64,000 nucleotides of DNA. It comes from Marchantia polymorpha subsp. ruderalis. Lineage: Eukaryota; Streptophyta; Marchantiopsida; Marchantiales; Marchantiaceae. Position numbers and translations under genes: made by a program. The notes under the pieces are model-generated. The model saw nothing but the letters and a program-made list of their open reading frames with translations. It was not told where the DNA came from and made no database searches. Location of the stretch: positions 16,018,501-16,082,500 of the forward strand of contig AP031356.1 of the NCBI GenBank assembly GCA_037833965.1, read 5' to 3'. Positions 48,047 through 59,972 of the stretch are shown here, piece by piece (the stretch's first letter is position 1; each line of letters starts with the position of its first letter).

Positions 48047-48402
48047 TCAGATACGTGAAGGATGTTGAGGTGGACACGGATACAGAAGAAGATCGTGCCG
48101 GCACTCCACTTGTGCGGACCTAGAGGAGGACGAGCCACGAAGAGAGCGCGAACCGCGCAAGAGGAGGTGGGATGCGGGACCCGACCAGAGTCCGCATGAC
48201 ATGCCCCCTGCTCCAGTCAGGCGGCGCACCAGCCAAGAACCTTTCAGCTGGCCAAAGCAGAAGGCTCGTAAGCTCGTGCTGCCGACAAACAACATAGACA
48301 CAGGACGAGTTGCGGGGATCCAACCTTCTCCTTTGAGAGAAGAAGTGATAGCTCGGATTCTCGGGAGGTCAGCAGGCTTTCCCACATCGGAGGCTCAGAC
48401 GC
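48047..48402 (+). mobile_element. fragment K, part 1
   Basis: Homologous to the end of the N-terminal domain and the start of the Pro-rich part of the J/E protein (RYVKDVEVDTD, then KQKARKLVLP). It is fused directly to truncated J at 48046, pointing to a deletion between two family members. B' is inserted at its end (TSD GACGC). Confidence 0.65.
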
Positions 48403-50744
48403 TGTGAGCACAAAACTGTGCTCACATGTCTTTTTACCCTTATGAGAGTTAGAAGTTTGGATTTAAGCTCTTGCAAAATTATGCTTGCGGTTTTCTGGAA
48501 GTTTCTGCAAGATTAGGAGTTGGTGTGATGGTTAGGGGGCAAGAGGTGCGGAAGGAGGCCTTCGGGGCAAGGTCTTCGGCGAAGTGCCTTCGGTGAAATC
48601 CCTTCGGGGAAAGGCCTTCGGCGAAGGAGTGAAACTCTCATAACGTTTTCAATGTGTGACGCCTTGACTCACTTAGGGTCTTGTTAGAAAAGGCTCGCGA
48701 CGCTCCTTCCAACGAGACCAAGAACTCTTGAAACGGATAAGGCAGCACCGAGTTAGGAGCGGCGGAAGTTTATGATATGGAAGGCCTTCGGCGGCCTATG
48801 CGTAGGCGGGTTGTGCGTAGGCGGCCTGCGCGTAGGCGGCCTGTGCACAGGCAAATGCCTTCGGCGGAAGGGTAAAATCGTGATAACGTTTTCAATTCTT
48901 AACGGTTTGCATTGATTAGGGTCTCGTTGGAAAGAGCTCGACACGCTTGTTCTAACGAGCCCAAGAATCCTTGAAACGGATGACGACTTAGGGAGTTATG
49001 ACTATCGGAAGATACGTAGACGTTCGCCTTCCGCGTAAGCGGGAATTCCGCCTACGCGCAAGGGAGTTCAACTTTTGTCCTATGCGCGGACGGACGCCTT
49101 CGGCGGTTGTAGGCCTTCAGCGAAGCAGTAAAACCGACATATCTTTTTCAATTCTTAACGGTTTGACTTGATTCGGATCTCGTTGAAAAGAACTCAACGA
49201 GTTGGTTCCAAGGAGACCAAAATCTCTTGAAACGGATCAGTTATCAATGAGTTATGAGCGTCGAAAGCGGCTGTCATGGTTAGGCGTGAGGCCTTTGGCG
49301 TTAACAGTTAGAGGGGCCTTCGGCTTTAACATATAGAGGGGCCTTTGGCCCAAGGACGGCCTGTGGATAGGTTGACGGCCTGTGGATAGGCGGGCGGCCT
49401 GTGGATAGGCGGACGCCTGTGGATAGGCGGCCTGCGGGTAGGACGCGGACGCCTGCGGATAGGCGAACGCCTTCGGCGGAAGAGTAAAAACCGTCATAAC
49501 TTTCTCAATTCTTATCGATTTGACTTAGTTAGGGGCTCGTTGGAAAGAGCACAACACGGTTGTTCCAACGAGACCAAGAACGTTGCAAACGAAGCAGGGA
49601 TCCGTGAGTTATGAGCGTCGGGGTGACTGTTATAGATAGGCAAAGGTGGAGAAGAGTGTCTTCGGCGGGGGTATGCCTTCGGCGGTGCGCGGAAGACAAT
49701 TTCGGACGGCAGATGTTGACGTGATCATAAATTAAGACTGTACAGGTGTGGCAGCGTGGGGCATGAAGTTGCACATGGGAGCCATGCCGTTGCCCATCAT
49801 CGCGGGCTGTGGGTGACTCGGCCCTTGAACGTTGGAGAGGAATTTTCGGCCTGGGGATAGAGATCGTGTGGTGTGCCATTGTGTGGAGCTGCTGGTTGGA
49901 TCAGTAGGAGGATAGAGTGTGGATGTGAGTGATTTTTGCAGGGAAGTGGTGAGGATTAGGAGGGGAGTGTGGAGAGTTCGAAGTAGGAGAAAGCAACCTC
50001 TCGTGAGTGGGAGCTGAAATCTGAGTGGAAGATCTGAGAGTGGGATCTGAGATTGAAGTGTAATCTGTGAGTGGGAGCTGAAATCTGAGTGGAAGATCTG
50101 AGAGTGGGATCTGAGATTGAAGTGTAATCTGTGAGTGGGAGCTGAAATCTGAGTGGAAGATCTGAGAGTGGGATGTGAGATTGAAGTGTAGTCTGTGAGT
50201 GGGAGCTGAAATCCGAGTGGAAGATCTGAGAGTGGGATCTGAGATTGAAGTGTAGTCTGTGAGTGGGAGCTGAAATCCGAGTGGAAGACCTGAGAATGGG
50301 AGCTGAGAGTGAAGCGAAATCTGAGACTGAAATCTGACAGTCGGGATCTGAAATTGAAACTGAAAAGGGAGAGTTGCATCTGAGAGAGTAATCTGGTGGG
50401 TTCTGAAGGTGGAAGCTGAGAAATCGACACTGAAATCCGAGTAGGAATTGGGAGTGGAACTCGGAGCTAGGATAGACCACAGCGGCTGTGGTATTGAGAA
50501 GTCACCCAGAGTTGGGTTAGATCTTTATGTAACAAAGAGCTTGTCTGCTGCTCTTGTGGAGATAGCAGACAGCAAGTTATTATTTTCAGTTCTGGATAAT
50601 TCGTCTGTGAGAGAGCAAGTGTCTATGATCTCATTGTCTTGAATACACATTGACCACATGGTTGAGATCAGAGAAGTTAGATTATGGGAGCTCGAACCCC
50701 CACCTGGACTACAAACGCTGAAGGGTGGGGAGTTTAGGCTCACA
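48403..50744 (+). mobile_element. solo LTR B' (2342 bp)
   Basis: Ends TGTGAGCACA...TAGGCTCACA with perfect 5-bp TSD GACGC (48398-48402 and 50745-50749). Intact relative of B without nested elements, so it gives the true unit length. Contains terminal hairpin, several palindrome modules and a 64-bp tandem array. No coding frame. Confidence 0.88.
50003..50290 (+). repeat. 64-bp tandem array in B'
   Basis: Unit starts (GTGAGTGGGAGCTGAAATC) at 50003, 50067, 50131, 50195 and 50259, exactly 64 apart. LTR B has only about one unit, which accounts for most of the length difference between B and B'. The period is not a multiple of 3, so the minus-strand frames across it are not real proteins. Confidence 0.92.
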
Positions 50745-51162
50745 GACGCCTTCAGAGGAAGCAGTCAGGCCTTAAGGCCAGCAGGAACATCATGTGGCAC
50801 TTGGCAGTGTGCCGGCGGAAGACACAGGAGACGCCTTCGGCGATGCGGCCGTGGCGAAAGAGAAGTGTGCAGAGGAGCCTTCGGACCGGTTGTCGGCAGG
50901 ACGTACGCCTTTGGCGATAGACGCCTTCGGCGCTACGCTTCCGCCGCAGGTTCTGCTTACGGAACCCGCGGAGAGTGAAGGTCATGCAGAACAAGGTCAT
51001 GCAGGCCACACCCGTGAGCCTGTGGCACATACGCCTTCGGCGATATTAGACCAGGCAGTAGGAGCGCACCCGACGGAAGCAAGGTCTCCCACTCCGTTGG
51101 AGATCTTGGCAGGAAGTGGAGCGGCAGTCGCGGCGGAAGCTGCCACGCGACATAATTCGAGA
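50745..51162 (+). mobile_element. fragment K, part 2
   Basis: Continues the Pro/Ala-rich middle of the family protein (AFGDA, PLEILAGSGAAVAAEAA) after B'. It ends within this segment at about 51160 and joins inverted U5-like sequence. Confidence 0.6.
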
Positions 51163-51723
51163 CAACACAGGTCCGCACTGAAGGACTCACTGAGAAACAT
51201 TCCAGTAACACACCATAACAGTCTATTGAAGAGTTTGAATTCTCAGGCACTTGTCATTCCCAGAAATACTACAAGGGCTACCCTGAACGCACCTGCTGCA
51301 GCGTAACTTGAAGGTCGACTCCACAGGGACAGAGGAACACACAGGGTACAAAGTGTCACGTTTAACAAACTATTGAGGAGTTTGAATTCTCAGGCGACTG
51401 TCACTCCCAGAAATACTGCAAGTGTCCACTCGGAGCGCACTCGGAGGTCGCACAGTGCAGCGTATCACACACACACACACACACTTGAAACTACAGAAAC
51501 ACAACCTAGAGATCCGTTAGAACCTCTACTCAAGATTTCAGGGGGAAAAAGTCTCTCGCGAGTACTCAGCGAAGCTGCGGGTAGTGACTCCCAACTCCGG
51601 CTTTTACAACACTTCCACTAGCTTGCTGCTAGCGTAGGAAACCCGGTTTGGACTGCCTACTTCGGATCGAAGTCACTCAGACGCGGTGAACAACACTCTC
51701 AACTCACAAAATGCGTAGAGAAC
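51163..51723 (-). repeat. rearranged minus-strand 600-bp LTR terminal segment
   Basis: Minus-orientation pieces of the 600-bp unit in permuted order. The part that is normally last (51163 to about 51305, ending at GCAGCGTAAC) comes first, then the normally first part (about 51306-51723, with CA microsatellite). This fits a nested C/F-like pair with an internal deletion. E is inserted at 51724. Confidence 0.65.
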
Positions 51724-54700
51724 TGTGGTATCCCACTTTTGGTATTTTTAAGGAAATTAAAACATTTTTGGAAAACTGTACCGCGGCAGCAATGTAAATA
51801 GCCATCGGTGCATCAAAATAGAGTGAAATTGAAATATCGCAGAGAATCTCGAGAAAACTCGTAGAATCCAGGAGTTGGGTGCAACGTCAAGGACGGACAC
51901 CACCCTACATGCGGGATCTGAAGGAAATCCGCCTTCGGCGCTAGAGGAATTCTTCAAATGTTGGTCAATTCCCAAACGTCTCGACTTGGTTAGGGTCTTG
52001 TTGGAAAGAGCTCAACGCGCTGATTCTAACGAGCCCAAGAACGCCACGAACGGATGAGGACTCCGGGAGTTATGAAGGTCGCAAGATACTCAGCTTCTCG
52101 CCTGCGAGTAGGCGAGGAAAGTTTGTCCTATGCGCGGACGAAGGCAGTTCGCCTACGCGTAGGCGAAATAGGGTTTGACGTCGGCGAGATGGCCGCCGCG
52201 AATGTCGCCTACTCGTACGCGGGGAGGATTAAAACCTCTGCGCAGGCGGACGAGCAAGCTCGCCTACGCAAAGGCGCTTCGGCGTCGGCGGGAAATCCGC
52301 CTTCGGCCCTAGAAATGCGCCTTCGGGGTTGTAATTGTACGGCGCCTTCGGCGCCAGCGCGGACGGGCGAGGACCGAACGGAGTAGTAAAATCCGTACGG
52401 ACTGTACGGACGTAACGGATGAGTGCGCCTTCGGCCGGACGAGGTTACGGCGACAAGAGCGCCGACGGAGAGGCGAGAGAAATGGACAGACTGGACGGAG
52501 TCCGTCGACCGCGGTCAACGCCTTCGGCGCCAGCGCAGCAGCGCGGACAAACATTTGATAGGCGGACGGAATTCGCCTACGCGTAGGCGAGCGCCTACGC
52601 ACAGGCAGATGAAGTTCCGCGCCGGCGCAGATTCCGCCGGGGATTCCGCCTACGTAGAAGGGAGTTCAACTTTTGTCCGATGCGCGGACGATCGCCTTCG
52701 GCGGAGAAGGATTGGCCAGAGATTAGTACGAACGAGTGTAGCGCGCAAGGTGAGAAATCCGCCTTCGGCGCTGCGCATCCCTGTCCGCGGCGTAGTACGC
52801 CAGCGGAGTTCAAATTGCCAATTCGAACGTGTGAGTTAAGTCGGCGTTGGCGGAGCGTGAAGCCGCGTGTGAGAGAGGAGGCCGTTATAGCGCGGAGCCG
52901 GCGCGGCCATCAAGTGATTCGACCTTCACGACAGAGAGCCGACCATGACCTTCGACCAGGAGACGGAGGACGCCCCATTCTTGAATTCGCGATTTCACTT
53001 TCTAGTGCGAGCTGCGCGCGTTCACCTGCTAGCTGTTAAACATTCTAGACATCGCCGCGCGGAGGATTACTTGGTGATTGAGAGAGAATTGAGTGCGCGC
53101 GATTTGGAATTGAGGGAGATTAGAATTTGCAGAGGGAGCAAGAAGCTCGAGCGGAGCAGAGAGAGAGTTGTTGCGCAAGCTAATTTCAAGAACGCGATGT
53201 CAAGATTGAACAGGTTGCGGATGCTGCCGCTCCGGCTTCCACAGAACGGGTTGCGTGCTTTCGAGGAGCGGTTGATTGCAAGAAAGCTTGATTTCTTGCT
53301 GTGGGGATGGAATTACATTTGTGTAGACATGGTGCGCGAATGGCTGGATGCGGAGCGACCACCTACGCGCGGATTGCGTCCGCACGTAGATCGGTGGACC
53401 GTCCACGATTGGGCGCAGGCATTGGGGAGGTGTGCCGGCACCGACGAGTACCTCCTCTTTGATAGTGAGAGCGTCAAGGTGACGAAGCAGGACGAGGCGC
53501 AATTTGTGGAATTGTTCAAGCGGGAGAGGTCTACCAAGAAAGGGTACAAGACCCGCGACTACAAAGATCGCTTCCGCCAAACTGTAGCGGCGGCGCTGCT
53601 GCAATTGCTGCAGCCACACCGCACCTCATACATCACCTTGTGGCAGGTTTCTTTTGTGGAGCTCATCTTGGCCGGAGCTCCAGTTCACTTGGCGAGCATA
53701 CTGCATAGAGTGATGCGACAGCACGCCTTCGAGGAGAAGGGGGGTACGCTCAATCACCTCTCCCCTTTCTTGATAAACTTCTATCGGCAGAGGAACTGGT
53801 TGACCGCGGCGGAGCTCGCTCGCTTTCCGCCATTGTCCATCGACCATCCCGGGAAGTATGTGCGGGATAACGAGGTCGACACCGATGTAGAGGATTCACC
53901 AGCTTCTACTCCGCCGACCCGGCGGGACGATGGAAGAAGCACACCCGCAGCAAGAGTGCCGCGGAAGCGGAGATGGAGAGAGGAACCAGAGGAGGAGCAG
54001 CATCGAGAACCCACTGCTCCCATACGACAGCGGCCACTACACGAAGTGTGCAGCCGGCCGAAGTAGAAAGCGCGCAGGCTTGTGTTACCAGCTAGCAGCG
54101 CGGACGTGGCGACGATCGCCACGGAGAAGGGAAGTGCGTCACCGGAGAGGATCGAGAGAGCGCGGACGTCCGCAGGAGCGGCGGACCACGCTACACCTCC
54201 GGCGGAGGAGAGGCGGCCTTCGGGCCAAGGGCCTCCGGAGTTACCACGTGCGATGCGGACGAGTGTTCCGCCTACGCACAGGCGATTTCCAGCGGATAGG
54301 CGACCTCAAGCAGACGTGGACCTCTGCCTACGCGTAGGCAGAGAAAGTTCGCCTACGCACAGGCGGCCGCCTACGAGTAGGCAGGATTCACCCCCGGTAC
54401 AATGTAGGAAGAGGAAGGAGCCGGCGGAAGATCCGCCTTCGGGTCAAGGGCCTTCGAGACCAGACCCTCCAACGTATAACGCGCCGCGATTTGCGCCTTC
54501 GGCGCCAGGGCCTTCGGGCCAACGAGTTTTTAGCAGGGAGCGTGCGGAGACCGCACCTTCGGCGGGTAATCCGCCGGCAGATGCCGCCTTCGGCGGTAGG
54601 GCCTTCGGGGCCAGGTACATCGGGCGAGCGGCCTTCGGCTCTGTCGCCTTCGGCGGACCAGGCGCCGGTAATTGCGCCTACGCGCAGGCCAGACGTAGGA

Positions 54701-55975
54701 CTCGCGCAGGACCTAACGGAGGAGCGGATTGTCTGTCCGCGGGACAAAATTCGGGTGCGCGATGCGCAATTACACCCCGCGCAGACACATTCCGCTCGAT
54801 CGCCTTCGGCCACGGACGTCGGCGGCGAAGAGGAGACGATCGACGATCGGCAGGCGGATGATGGGGATGTAGCACGGCCACATTCACCCACCGCCTTGAA
54901 CATTTTAGCGGGGAGCAGCAAAGCTGCAGGAGTGCCATCGGCGGCAGCACCTGCAGACCACTCGCAACCCCACTCGGGCCAGTCGCCAACGCAATCAATG
55001 GCGATCGAAATCCTTCCCTTAGACGATGACGAAGGAGGATCCACGGAAGCAATGTCGGGATCGCAAGACACCGAGGAGGAGGAGGAAATCGTTGGAGCGC
55101 CGGCGGCGGCGCTCTGTGAGCAGGTAGTACCTCTGCTGAGGTACTTGGATTGCAAATTTGATAAACACGCAGATCCTCTCCAGCTTGGGTCCTACGTCGA
55201 GTTAGTGCGCAAGCGGACTTGCACTAAAGTCCACACCAGCAAGCTGCTAGCTCGGATGGACCGGGAACTTAAGGATTTGCGGGAGAAGCATGAATGCTTG
55301 TGGGGACAGTATAACCTCGTGCGGAAGTCGCACACCCACTACGACACATTGAAGAAGGCGAGACTGGAAGAGCTCACCAGGGATGTGGTGAAGACCACAG
55401 AAGAACTGATTTCTGAGAAGACTCAGAATCAGGTTCTGTCAGAGGAGCTCGTGCGACAGACGCGGTTGTTGGCGGAGTGTCAGCTCGCACGACAGGCGGA
55501 TGAGGATTTGATCTTCAGGCTACAGTTGGAGTGCAGGGAATTGAGAGCTCAGCGTGCGGAGGCCCAATCGCAGTTGGTAGTAATTGAAGATGATCGCAGG
55601 CGAGAGGCAGATCGCACGAAGGAAGAGATGGCGAGGCGCGTCTCCCACTGTCTCAAGGGCTACGCCCACTGGGAAGTGGCGGCGCAGGAGAAACTCACAC
55701 TGCGTGAGTTAGAGCTTCGTGCAGCCGGGTTGTTGGCAGGTGACAGTAGGAGTCGGCGGCGAGTAGCGAAGAAGTTAGATTCCTTTCTGTCGAAGGCGCG
55801 GGATACCATGTCCACCCTCGTATCGCCGCGGAGGTGTCCGCGGCGTTGCAGCGTTTGGGACTGCGCAGTCGAGCAGAAGACTGGCAGGGTAGGGAGTTAG
55901 TGCGCGGCAGTCCGTCGCGCAGGAGGCGAAGCACAGGTTCTGCGGAGTGTAGTGTAGCGTGGTTCCGTGCAGGCG
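51724..55975 (+). mobile_element. element E: ORF-bearing LTR-like unit
   Basis: Starts TGTGGTATCCCACTTTTGG, with left flank AGAAC. Same layout as F, with 1.2 kb of modules before the ORF at 52945. It is interrupted at 55976 by D (minus strand) just before the expected TATA block. It carries the most complete copy of the LTR-embedded protein. Confidence 0.75.
52945..55900 (+). pseudogene. LTR-embedded protein of E (most complete copy)
   Basis: About 980 codons if the lesions are ignored. The N-terminal domain (52945-54063) has LLWGWNYICVDMVREW, HVDRWTVHDWAQALGRC, YKTRDYKDRFRQTVAAALLQLLQ and HLSPFLINFYRQRN. TAG at 54064-54066 replaces the CAG seen in F, J and K. The same frame then continues through the Pro/Ala-rich middle to about 54580. 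An extra base there (GATGCCGCC versus GATGCGCC in F) shifts into the frame of 54491-55900, which holds the coiled-coil domain (ALCEQVVPLLRYLD to KKLDSFLS). A last shift alters the tail. So the original gene was one long ORF. No enzyme motif is visible. Confidence 0.75.
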
Positions 55976-56159
55976 TGTAATAACCCACTAAAGGCTAAAA
56001 CTGCAACATAGTGGTAGAAAGGTCGAACCCACAAGGACAGAGGAACACACAGGGTACAAAGTGTCACCTTTTAACAGACTATTGAGGAGTTTGAATTCTT
56101 AGGCGACTGTCACTCCCAGAAGTACTGCAAGTGTCCACTCGGAGGTCGCACAGTGCAGC

Positions 56160-56194
<35 letters not shown>

Positions 56195-56594
56195 GAAACT
56201 ACAGAAACACAACCCATAGATCCGTTAGGACCTCTACTCAAGATTTCAGGGGGAAGGTCTCTCAAGAGTACACTCAGCGAAGCTACGGGTAGTGACTCCC
56301 AACTCCGGCTTTTACAACACTTCCACTAGCTTGCTGCTAGCGTAGGAACCCCGGTTTGGACTGCCTACTTTGGATCGAGGTCACTCATACGCGGTGAACA
56401 ACACTCTCAACTCACAAAACGCGCAGAGAACACAGGTCCGCACTGAAGGACTCACTGAGAAACATTCCAGTAACACACCATAACAGTCTATTGAAGAGTT
56501 TGAATTCTCAGGCACTTGTCATTCCCAGAAATACTACAGGGGTTACCCCAAAGGCACCTGCTGCAGCGTAACCTGAATTTACAACCAAGGCTTG

Positions 56595-56787
56595 TGTAAT
56601 AACCCACTAAAGGCTAAAACTGCAATATAGTGGTAGAAAGGTCGAACCCACAGGGACAGAGGAACACACAGGGTACAAAGTGTCACGTTTAACAGACTAT
56701 TGATGAGTTTGAATTCTCAGGCGACTGTCACTCCCAGAAATACTGCAAGTGTCCACTCGGAGCGCACTCGGAGGTCGCACAGTGCAG

Positions 56788-56818
<31 letters not shown>

Positions 56819-59140
56819 CTGAAACTACATAAACACAACCCAGAGATCCGTTAGGACCTCTACTTCAGGATTTCAGGGGGAAAGTCTCTCACGAGCACAC
56901 TCAGCGAAGCTGCGGGCAGTGGCTTCCAACTCCGGCTTTTACAACACTTCCACTAGCTTGCTGCTAGTGTAGGAAACCCGGTTTGGACTGCCTACTTCGG
57001 ATTGAAGTCACTCCTACGCGGTGAACAACACTCTCAACTCACAAAACGCCCAGAGAACACAGGTCCGCACTGAAGGACTCACTGTGAAACATTCCAGTAA
57101 CACAACAACAGTCTATTGAAGAGTTTGAATTCTCAGGCACGTGTCATTCCCAGAAATACTACAGGGGTTACCCTCAAGGCACCTGCTGCAGCGTAACCTG
57201 AATTTACAACCAAGGCTTACACGAAGTAGCAAAACTTCACTTTGGCATTCAGGGGAAAAATCCCAAGGGAGTACAATCAGAAAGAAACACTCGAAGGTGT
57301 AGGGGCGAAACTGTTCAAGTATCTAACTAGTCACTGGCTCTGAGCATCGGCAGTCACCCGCAGGTACAGATCCGAACTACTCAAGTCTCTAACCAATGTA
57401 CTAGCTCTGAACATTCGGCCGAAGGCCTTCAGCTACAAAATGCGGAACGCTAAGTTGTAACTCCTCGTGCGTGGTGACAGAACTCAAGGACACAAACACG
57501 CAAAGGAAATGGGTTCCTGATCTGCACTTTTGATGGGAAAGAACCCCAGGCAAAACGCCTGGAACTATTTTATACCTTCTAAGTCCTACCTAACACTACA
57601 CTGCACTACCATGGTGCGAGCCGCAACAGATCCTACACCTGAGGAGTCGGCGGCTGCCTTCCCCTCTAACTTACAACCTAAAACTAACCCTAACCCTAAA
57701 TCTGAATCCTAAGCCTACTGTACAGAGCCGCCAGCGCCTCCCATCCAAGATCTGAGGCTGAAAATTTGCAGGCATGCGTGGCCGGCCGAGATCAACGGCC
57801 CCACGAAATTTCAGATCCATCCAACCGTCCATCGCAAAGATATGGGCCCCGCAAGATCTCTGAACCTAGGCCAAAATTCCTTCTCCAAAATCCGAGGACT
57901 GTGGGTCCCACGCGTCCTACACGCAAGCCGCCTACTCGCGGGCCGCCTTGGGCCGAAGGCCCCCTCTAACTGTTAACGCCGAAGGCTCCTCTATATGTTA
58001 ACGCCGAAGGCCTCTCTCCTAACCAAGACAGCCGCTTTCAACGCTCATAACTCCTTGACGCCTTATCCGTTTCAAGAGATCTTGGTCTCGTTGGAACCAA
58101 CTCGTCGAGTTCTTTCCAACGAGACCCGAATCAAGTCAAACCGCTAAGAATTGAGAAAGTTATGTTGGTTTTACTCTTTCGCCGAAGGCGTTCGCCTATC
58201 CACAGTCCGTCCGCGGCGATGACCTGGCTGTCCGCGGCGCTGAGCTGTCCGTCCGCGGCGCTGAGCTGTCCGTCTGCGGCGTTGTCCTGGCCGTCCACGG
58301 CGCTGACCTGGCCGTCCGCGGCGCTGCGCTGGCGCAGAAGACGCCGTACACTTTCTACCTCACAAGGCGCATTTCTAGGGCCCAAGGCGGATTTCCCGCC
58401 GACGCCGAAGCGCCTGTGCACAGGCGAACGCCTGTGCGCAGGCGAACTTCCTTCGTCCGCGCATAGGACAAAACTTTCTTCGCCTGTGCGTAGGCGGAAA
58501 GGTGAGTATCTTGCGACCTTCATAACTCCCGGAATTCTCCTCCGTTCGTGGCGTTCTTGGGCTCGTTAGAATCAGCGCGTCGAGCTCTTTCCAACGAGAC
58601 CCTAACCAAGTCGAGGTGTAGCGAATTGAGAAAGTTATGAGGGATTCACTCTTCCGCCGAATTCACGCTCCCGCATCGCCGAAGGCGTTGACCGAAGGCG
58701 TCTACCGCCCAAGGCGCATCTTCCGGCGGTTCTTCCGCCGAAGGAGTACCGCCAAAGTCGCTCTACCGCCGAAGGCCCCCCATCAGTAACTTCCGACACT
58801 CATAACTCAGTGATCTCTCATCCGTTTCACAAGTTCTTGGGCTCGTTAGAACCAGCGCGTTGAGCTCTTTCCAACGAAACCCTAAGCATTTCAAAGCGTT
58901 ACGAATTGAGAAAGTTATGAGTGATCTACCGCCGAAGGTGCTCGAAGCGGATCCTGCAGCATGAACCGCCCGTTCCGTCCCAAGCGTCCCACTGTGGCCT
59001 AAGCCCAAAACCCCTTGACTGTCCTCGATCCTCTTTTTACTCTGGTTTCGCGTACCGATTACTATTTACAGCTGCTACCGCGGTACTTACTATTCAAAAA
59101 TGTTTTAGTTCCGACAAAAAACAAAAAGTGGGTTACCACA
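56595..59140 (-). mobile_element. solo LTR C2 (2546 bp, minus)
   Basis: Ends TGTGGTAACCCACTTTTTG...TTATTACA in minus sense, with perfect TSD GCTTG at 56590-56594 and 59141-59145. It shows the full ORF-less LTR: palindrome modules (minus; near 58798, 58513 and 58042), TATA near 57568-57574, U5 tail, 600-bp segment with a CA microsatellite near 56792-56818. Confidence 0.88.
58207..58332 (-). repeat. 21-bp minisatellite with GTCCGCGGCG core
   Basis: Several 21-base units (with 18-base variants nearby). On the minus strand they give seven-residue units such as SAADGQL. Located inside solo LTR C2, so a protein role is unlikely. Confidence 0.7.
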
Positions 59141-59554
59141 GCTTGCACGAAGTAGCAAAACTTAACTTTGGCATTCAGGGGAAAAATCCCGAAGGAGTAC
59201 AATCAGGAACAGTCACTCGAAGGTGTAGGGGCCAAACTATTCAAGTATCTAACTCGTCATTGGCTCTTAGCATCGGCAATCACCCGTAGGTGTAGATCCG
59301 AACTACTCAAGTCTCTAACCAATGTACTAGCTCTGAACATTCGGCCGAAAGCCTTCAGCTACACGATGCGGATCGCTAAGATGTAGCTCCTCTTGCGTGG
59401 TGACAGAACTAAGGACACAAACACGCAGAGAAAATGAGTTCCTGATGTGCACTTCCGAAATTGGGAAAGAACCCAAGGCAAGACGCCTTGAACTACTTTA
59501 TACCTTCTAGGTCCTAACTAGCACTACACTGCACTACGCTACACGCCGGCACGG

Positions 59555-59676
59555 AACCACGCTACACTACACTCCCCAGAACCTGTGCTTCGCCTTCTGC
59601 GCGACGGACTGCCGCGCACTAACTCCCTACCCTGCCAGTCTTCCGCTCAACTGCGCAGTCCCAACCGCTGCAACGC
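59555..59676 (-). pseudogene. C-terminal end of LTR-embedded protein in D
   Basis: Minus-strand match to the last ~40 codons of the J/E protein and its 3' flank (homologous to 36840-36930 and 55850-55975). Cut off at 59676 by G. Confidence 0.6.
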
Positions 59677-59744
59677 TGTGGTAACACACTTTTTGTTTTT
59701 TTGCAAAATTTAAACAATTTAGAAAAGAAGTACCGAAGCAGTGT
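59677..59744 (+). repeat. truncated 5' LTR of G
   Basis: 68 bases identical to 63802-63869 apart from one A/G difference, then an abrupt switch to internal sequence (GCAGGAAGAAGTGC). Confidence 0.85.
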
Positions 59745-59972
59745 GCAGGAAGAAGTGCAGGTCATCCAGGTAGACCTGGGCCCGGACCCAACTGAAGAGG
59801 ACGAAGTATGGCCGGAGGAAGAAGTGATGTGCGGACGGGTAGAGACTGAGGTTCGAAGAGGAGGGGAGAGGACCACGAGGACACTCGCCGACTCGACCGT
59901 AAGGAAGAGAGAAGGAAGTCTAAAGAAGAGGAGAAGTCTAGCCGAAGCAAACCACTGGGTACACCTCCGGCG

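Larger units (their letters stand above)
55976..59676 (-). mobile_element. element D (minus), carrying solo LTR C2, cut by G
   Basis: The lower end is TGTAATAACCCACT (the 3' end of this family read in reverse), next to AGGCG in E. D comprises 55976-56589 and 59146-59676. The latter holds a TATA box in minus sense (59496-59502) and the C-terminal coding end of the family protein. D is interrupted by C2 and, at 59677, by G. The upper part of D should lie beyond G. Confidence 0.7.

Noticed and set aside
49732..50480. Long minus-strand frames (174 and 232 codons) over the 3' part of B'
   Set aside because: They run through the 64-bp array, whose period is not a multiple of three, and show only low-complexity Ser/Leu/Pro text.
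31480..59000. CRISPR-like array from the regularly spaced repeats
   Set aside because: Eukaryotic LTR sequence; repeats are variable palindromes with no unique spacers and no cas genes.
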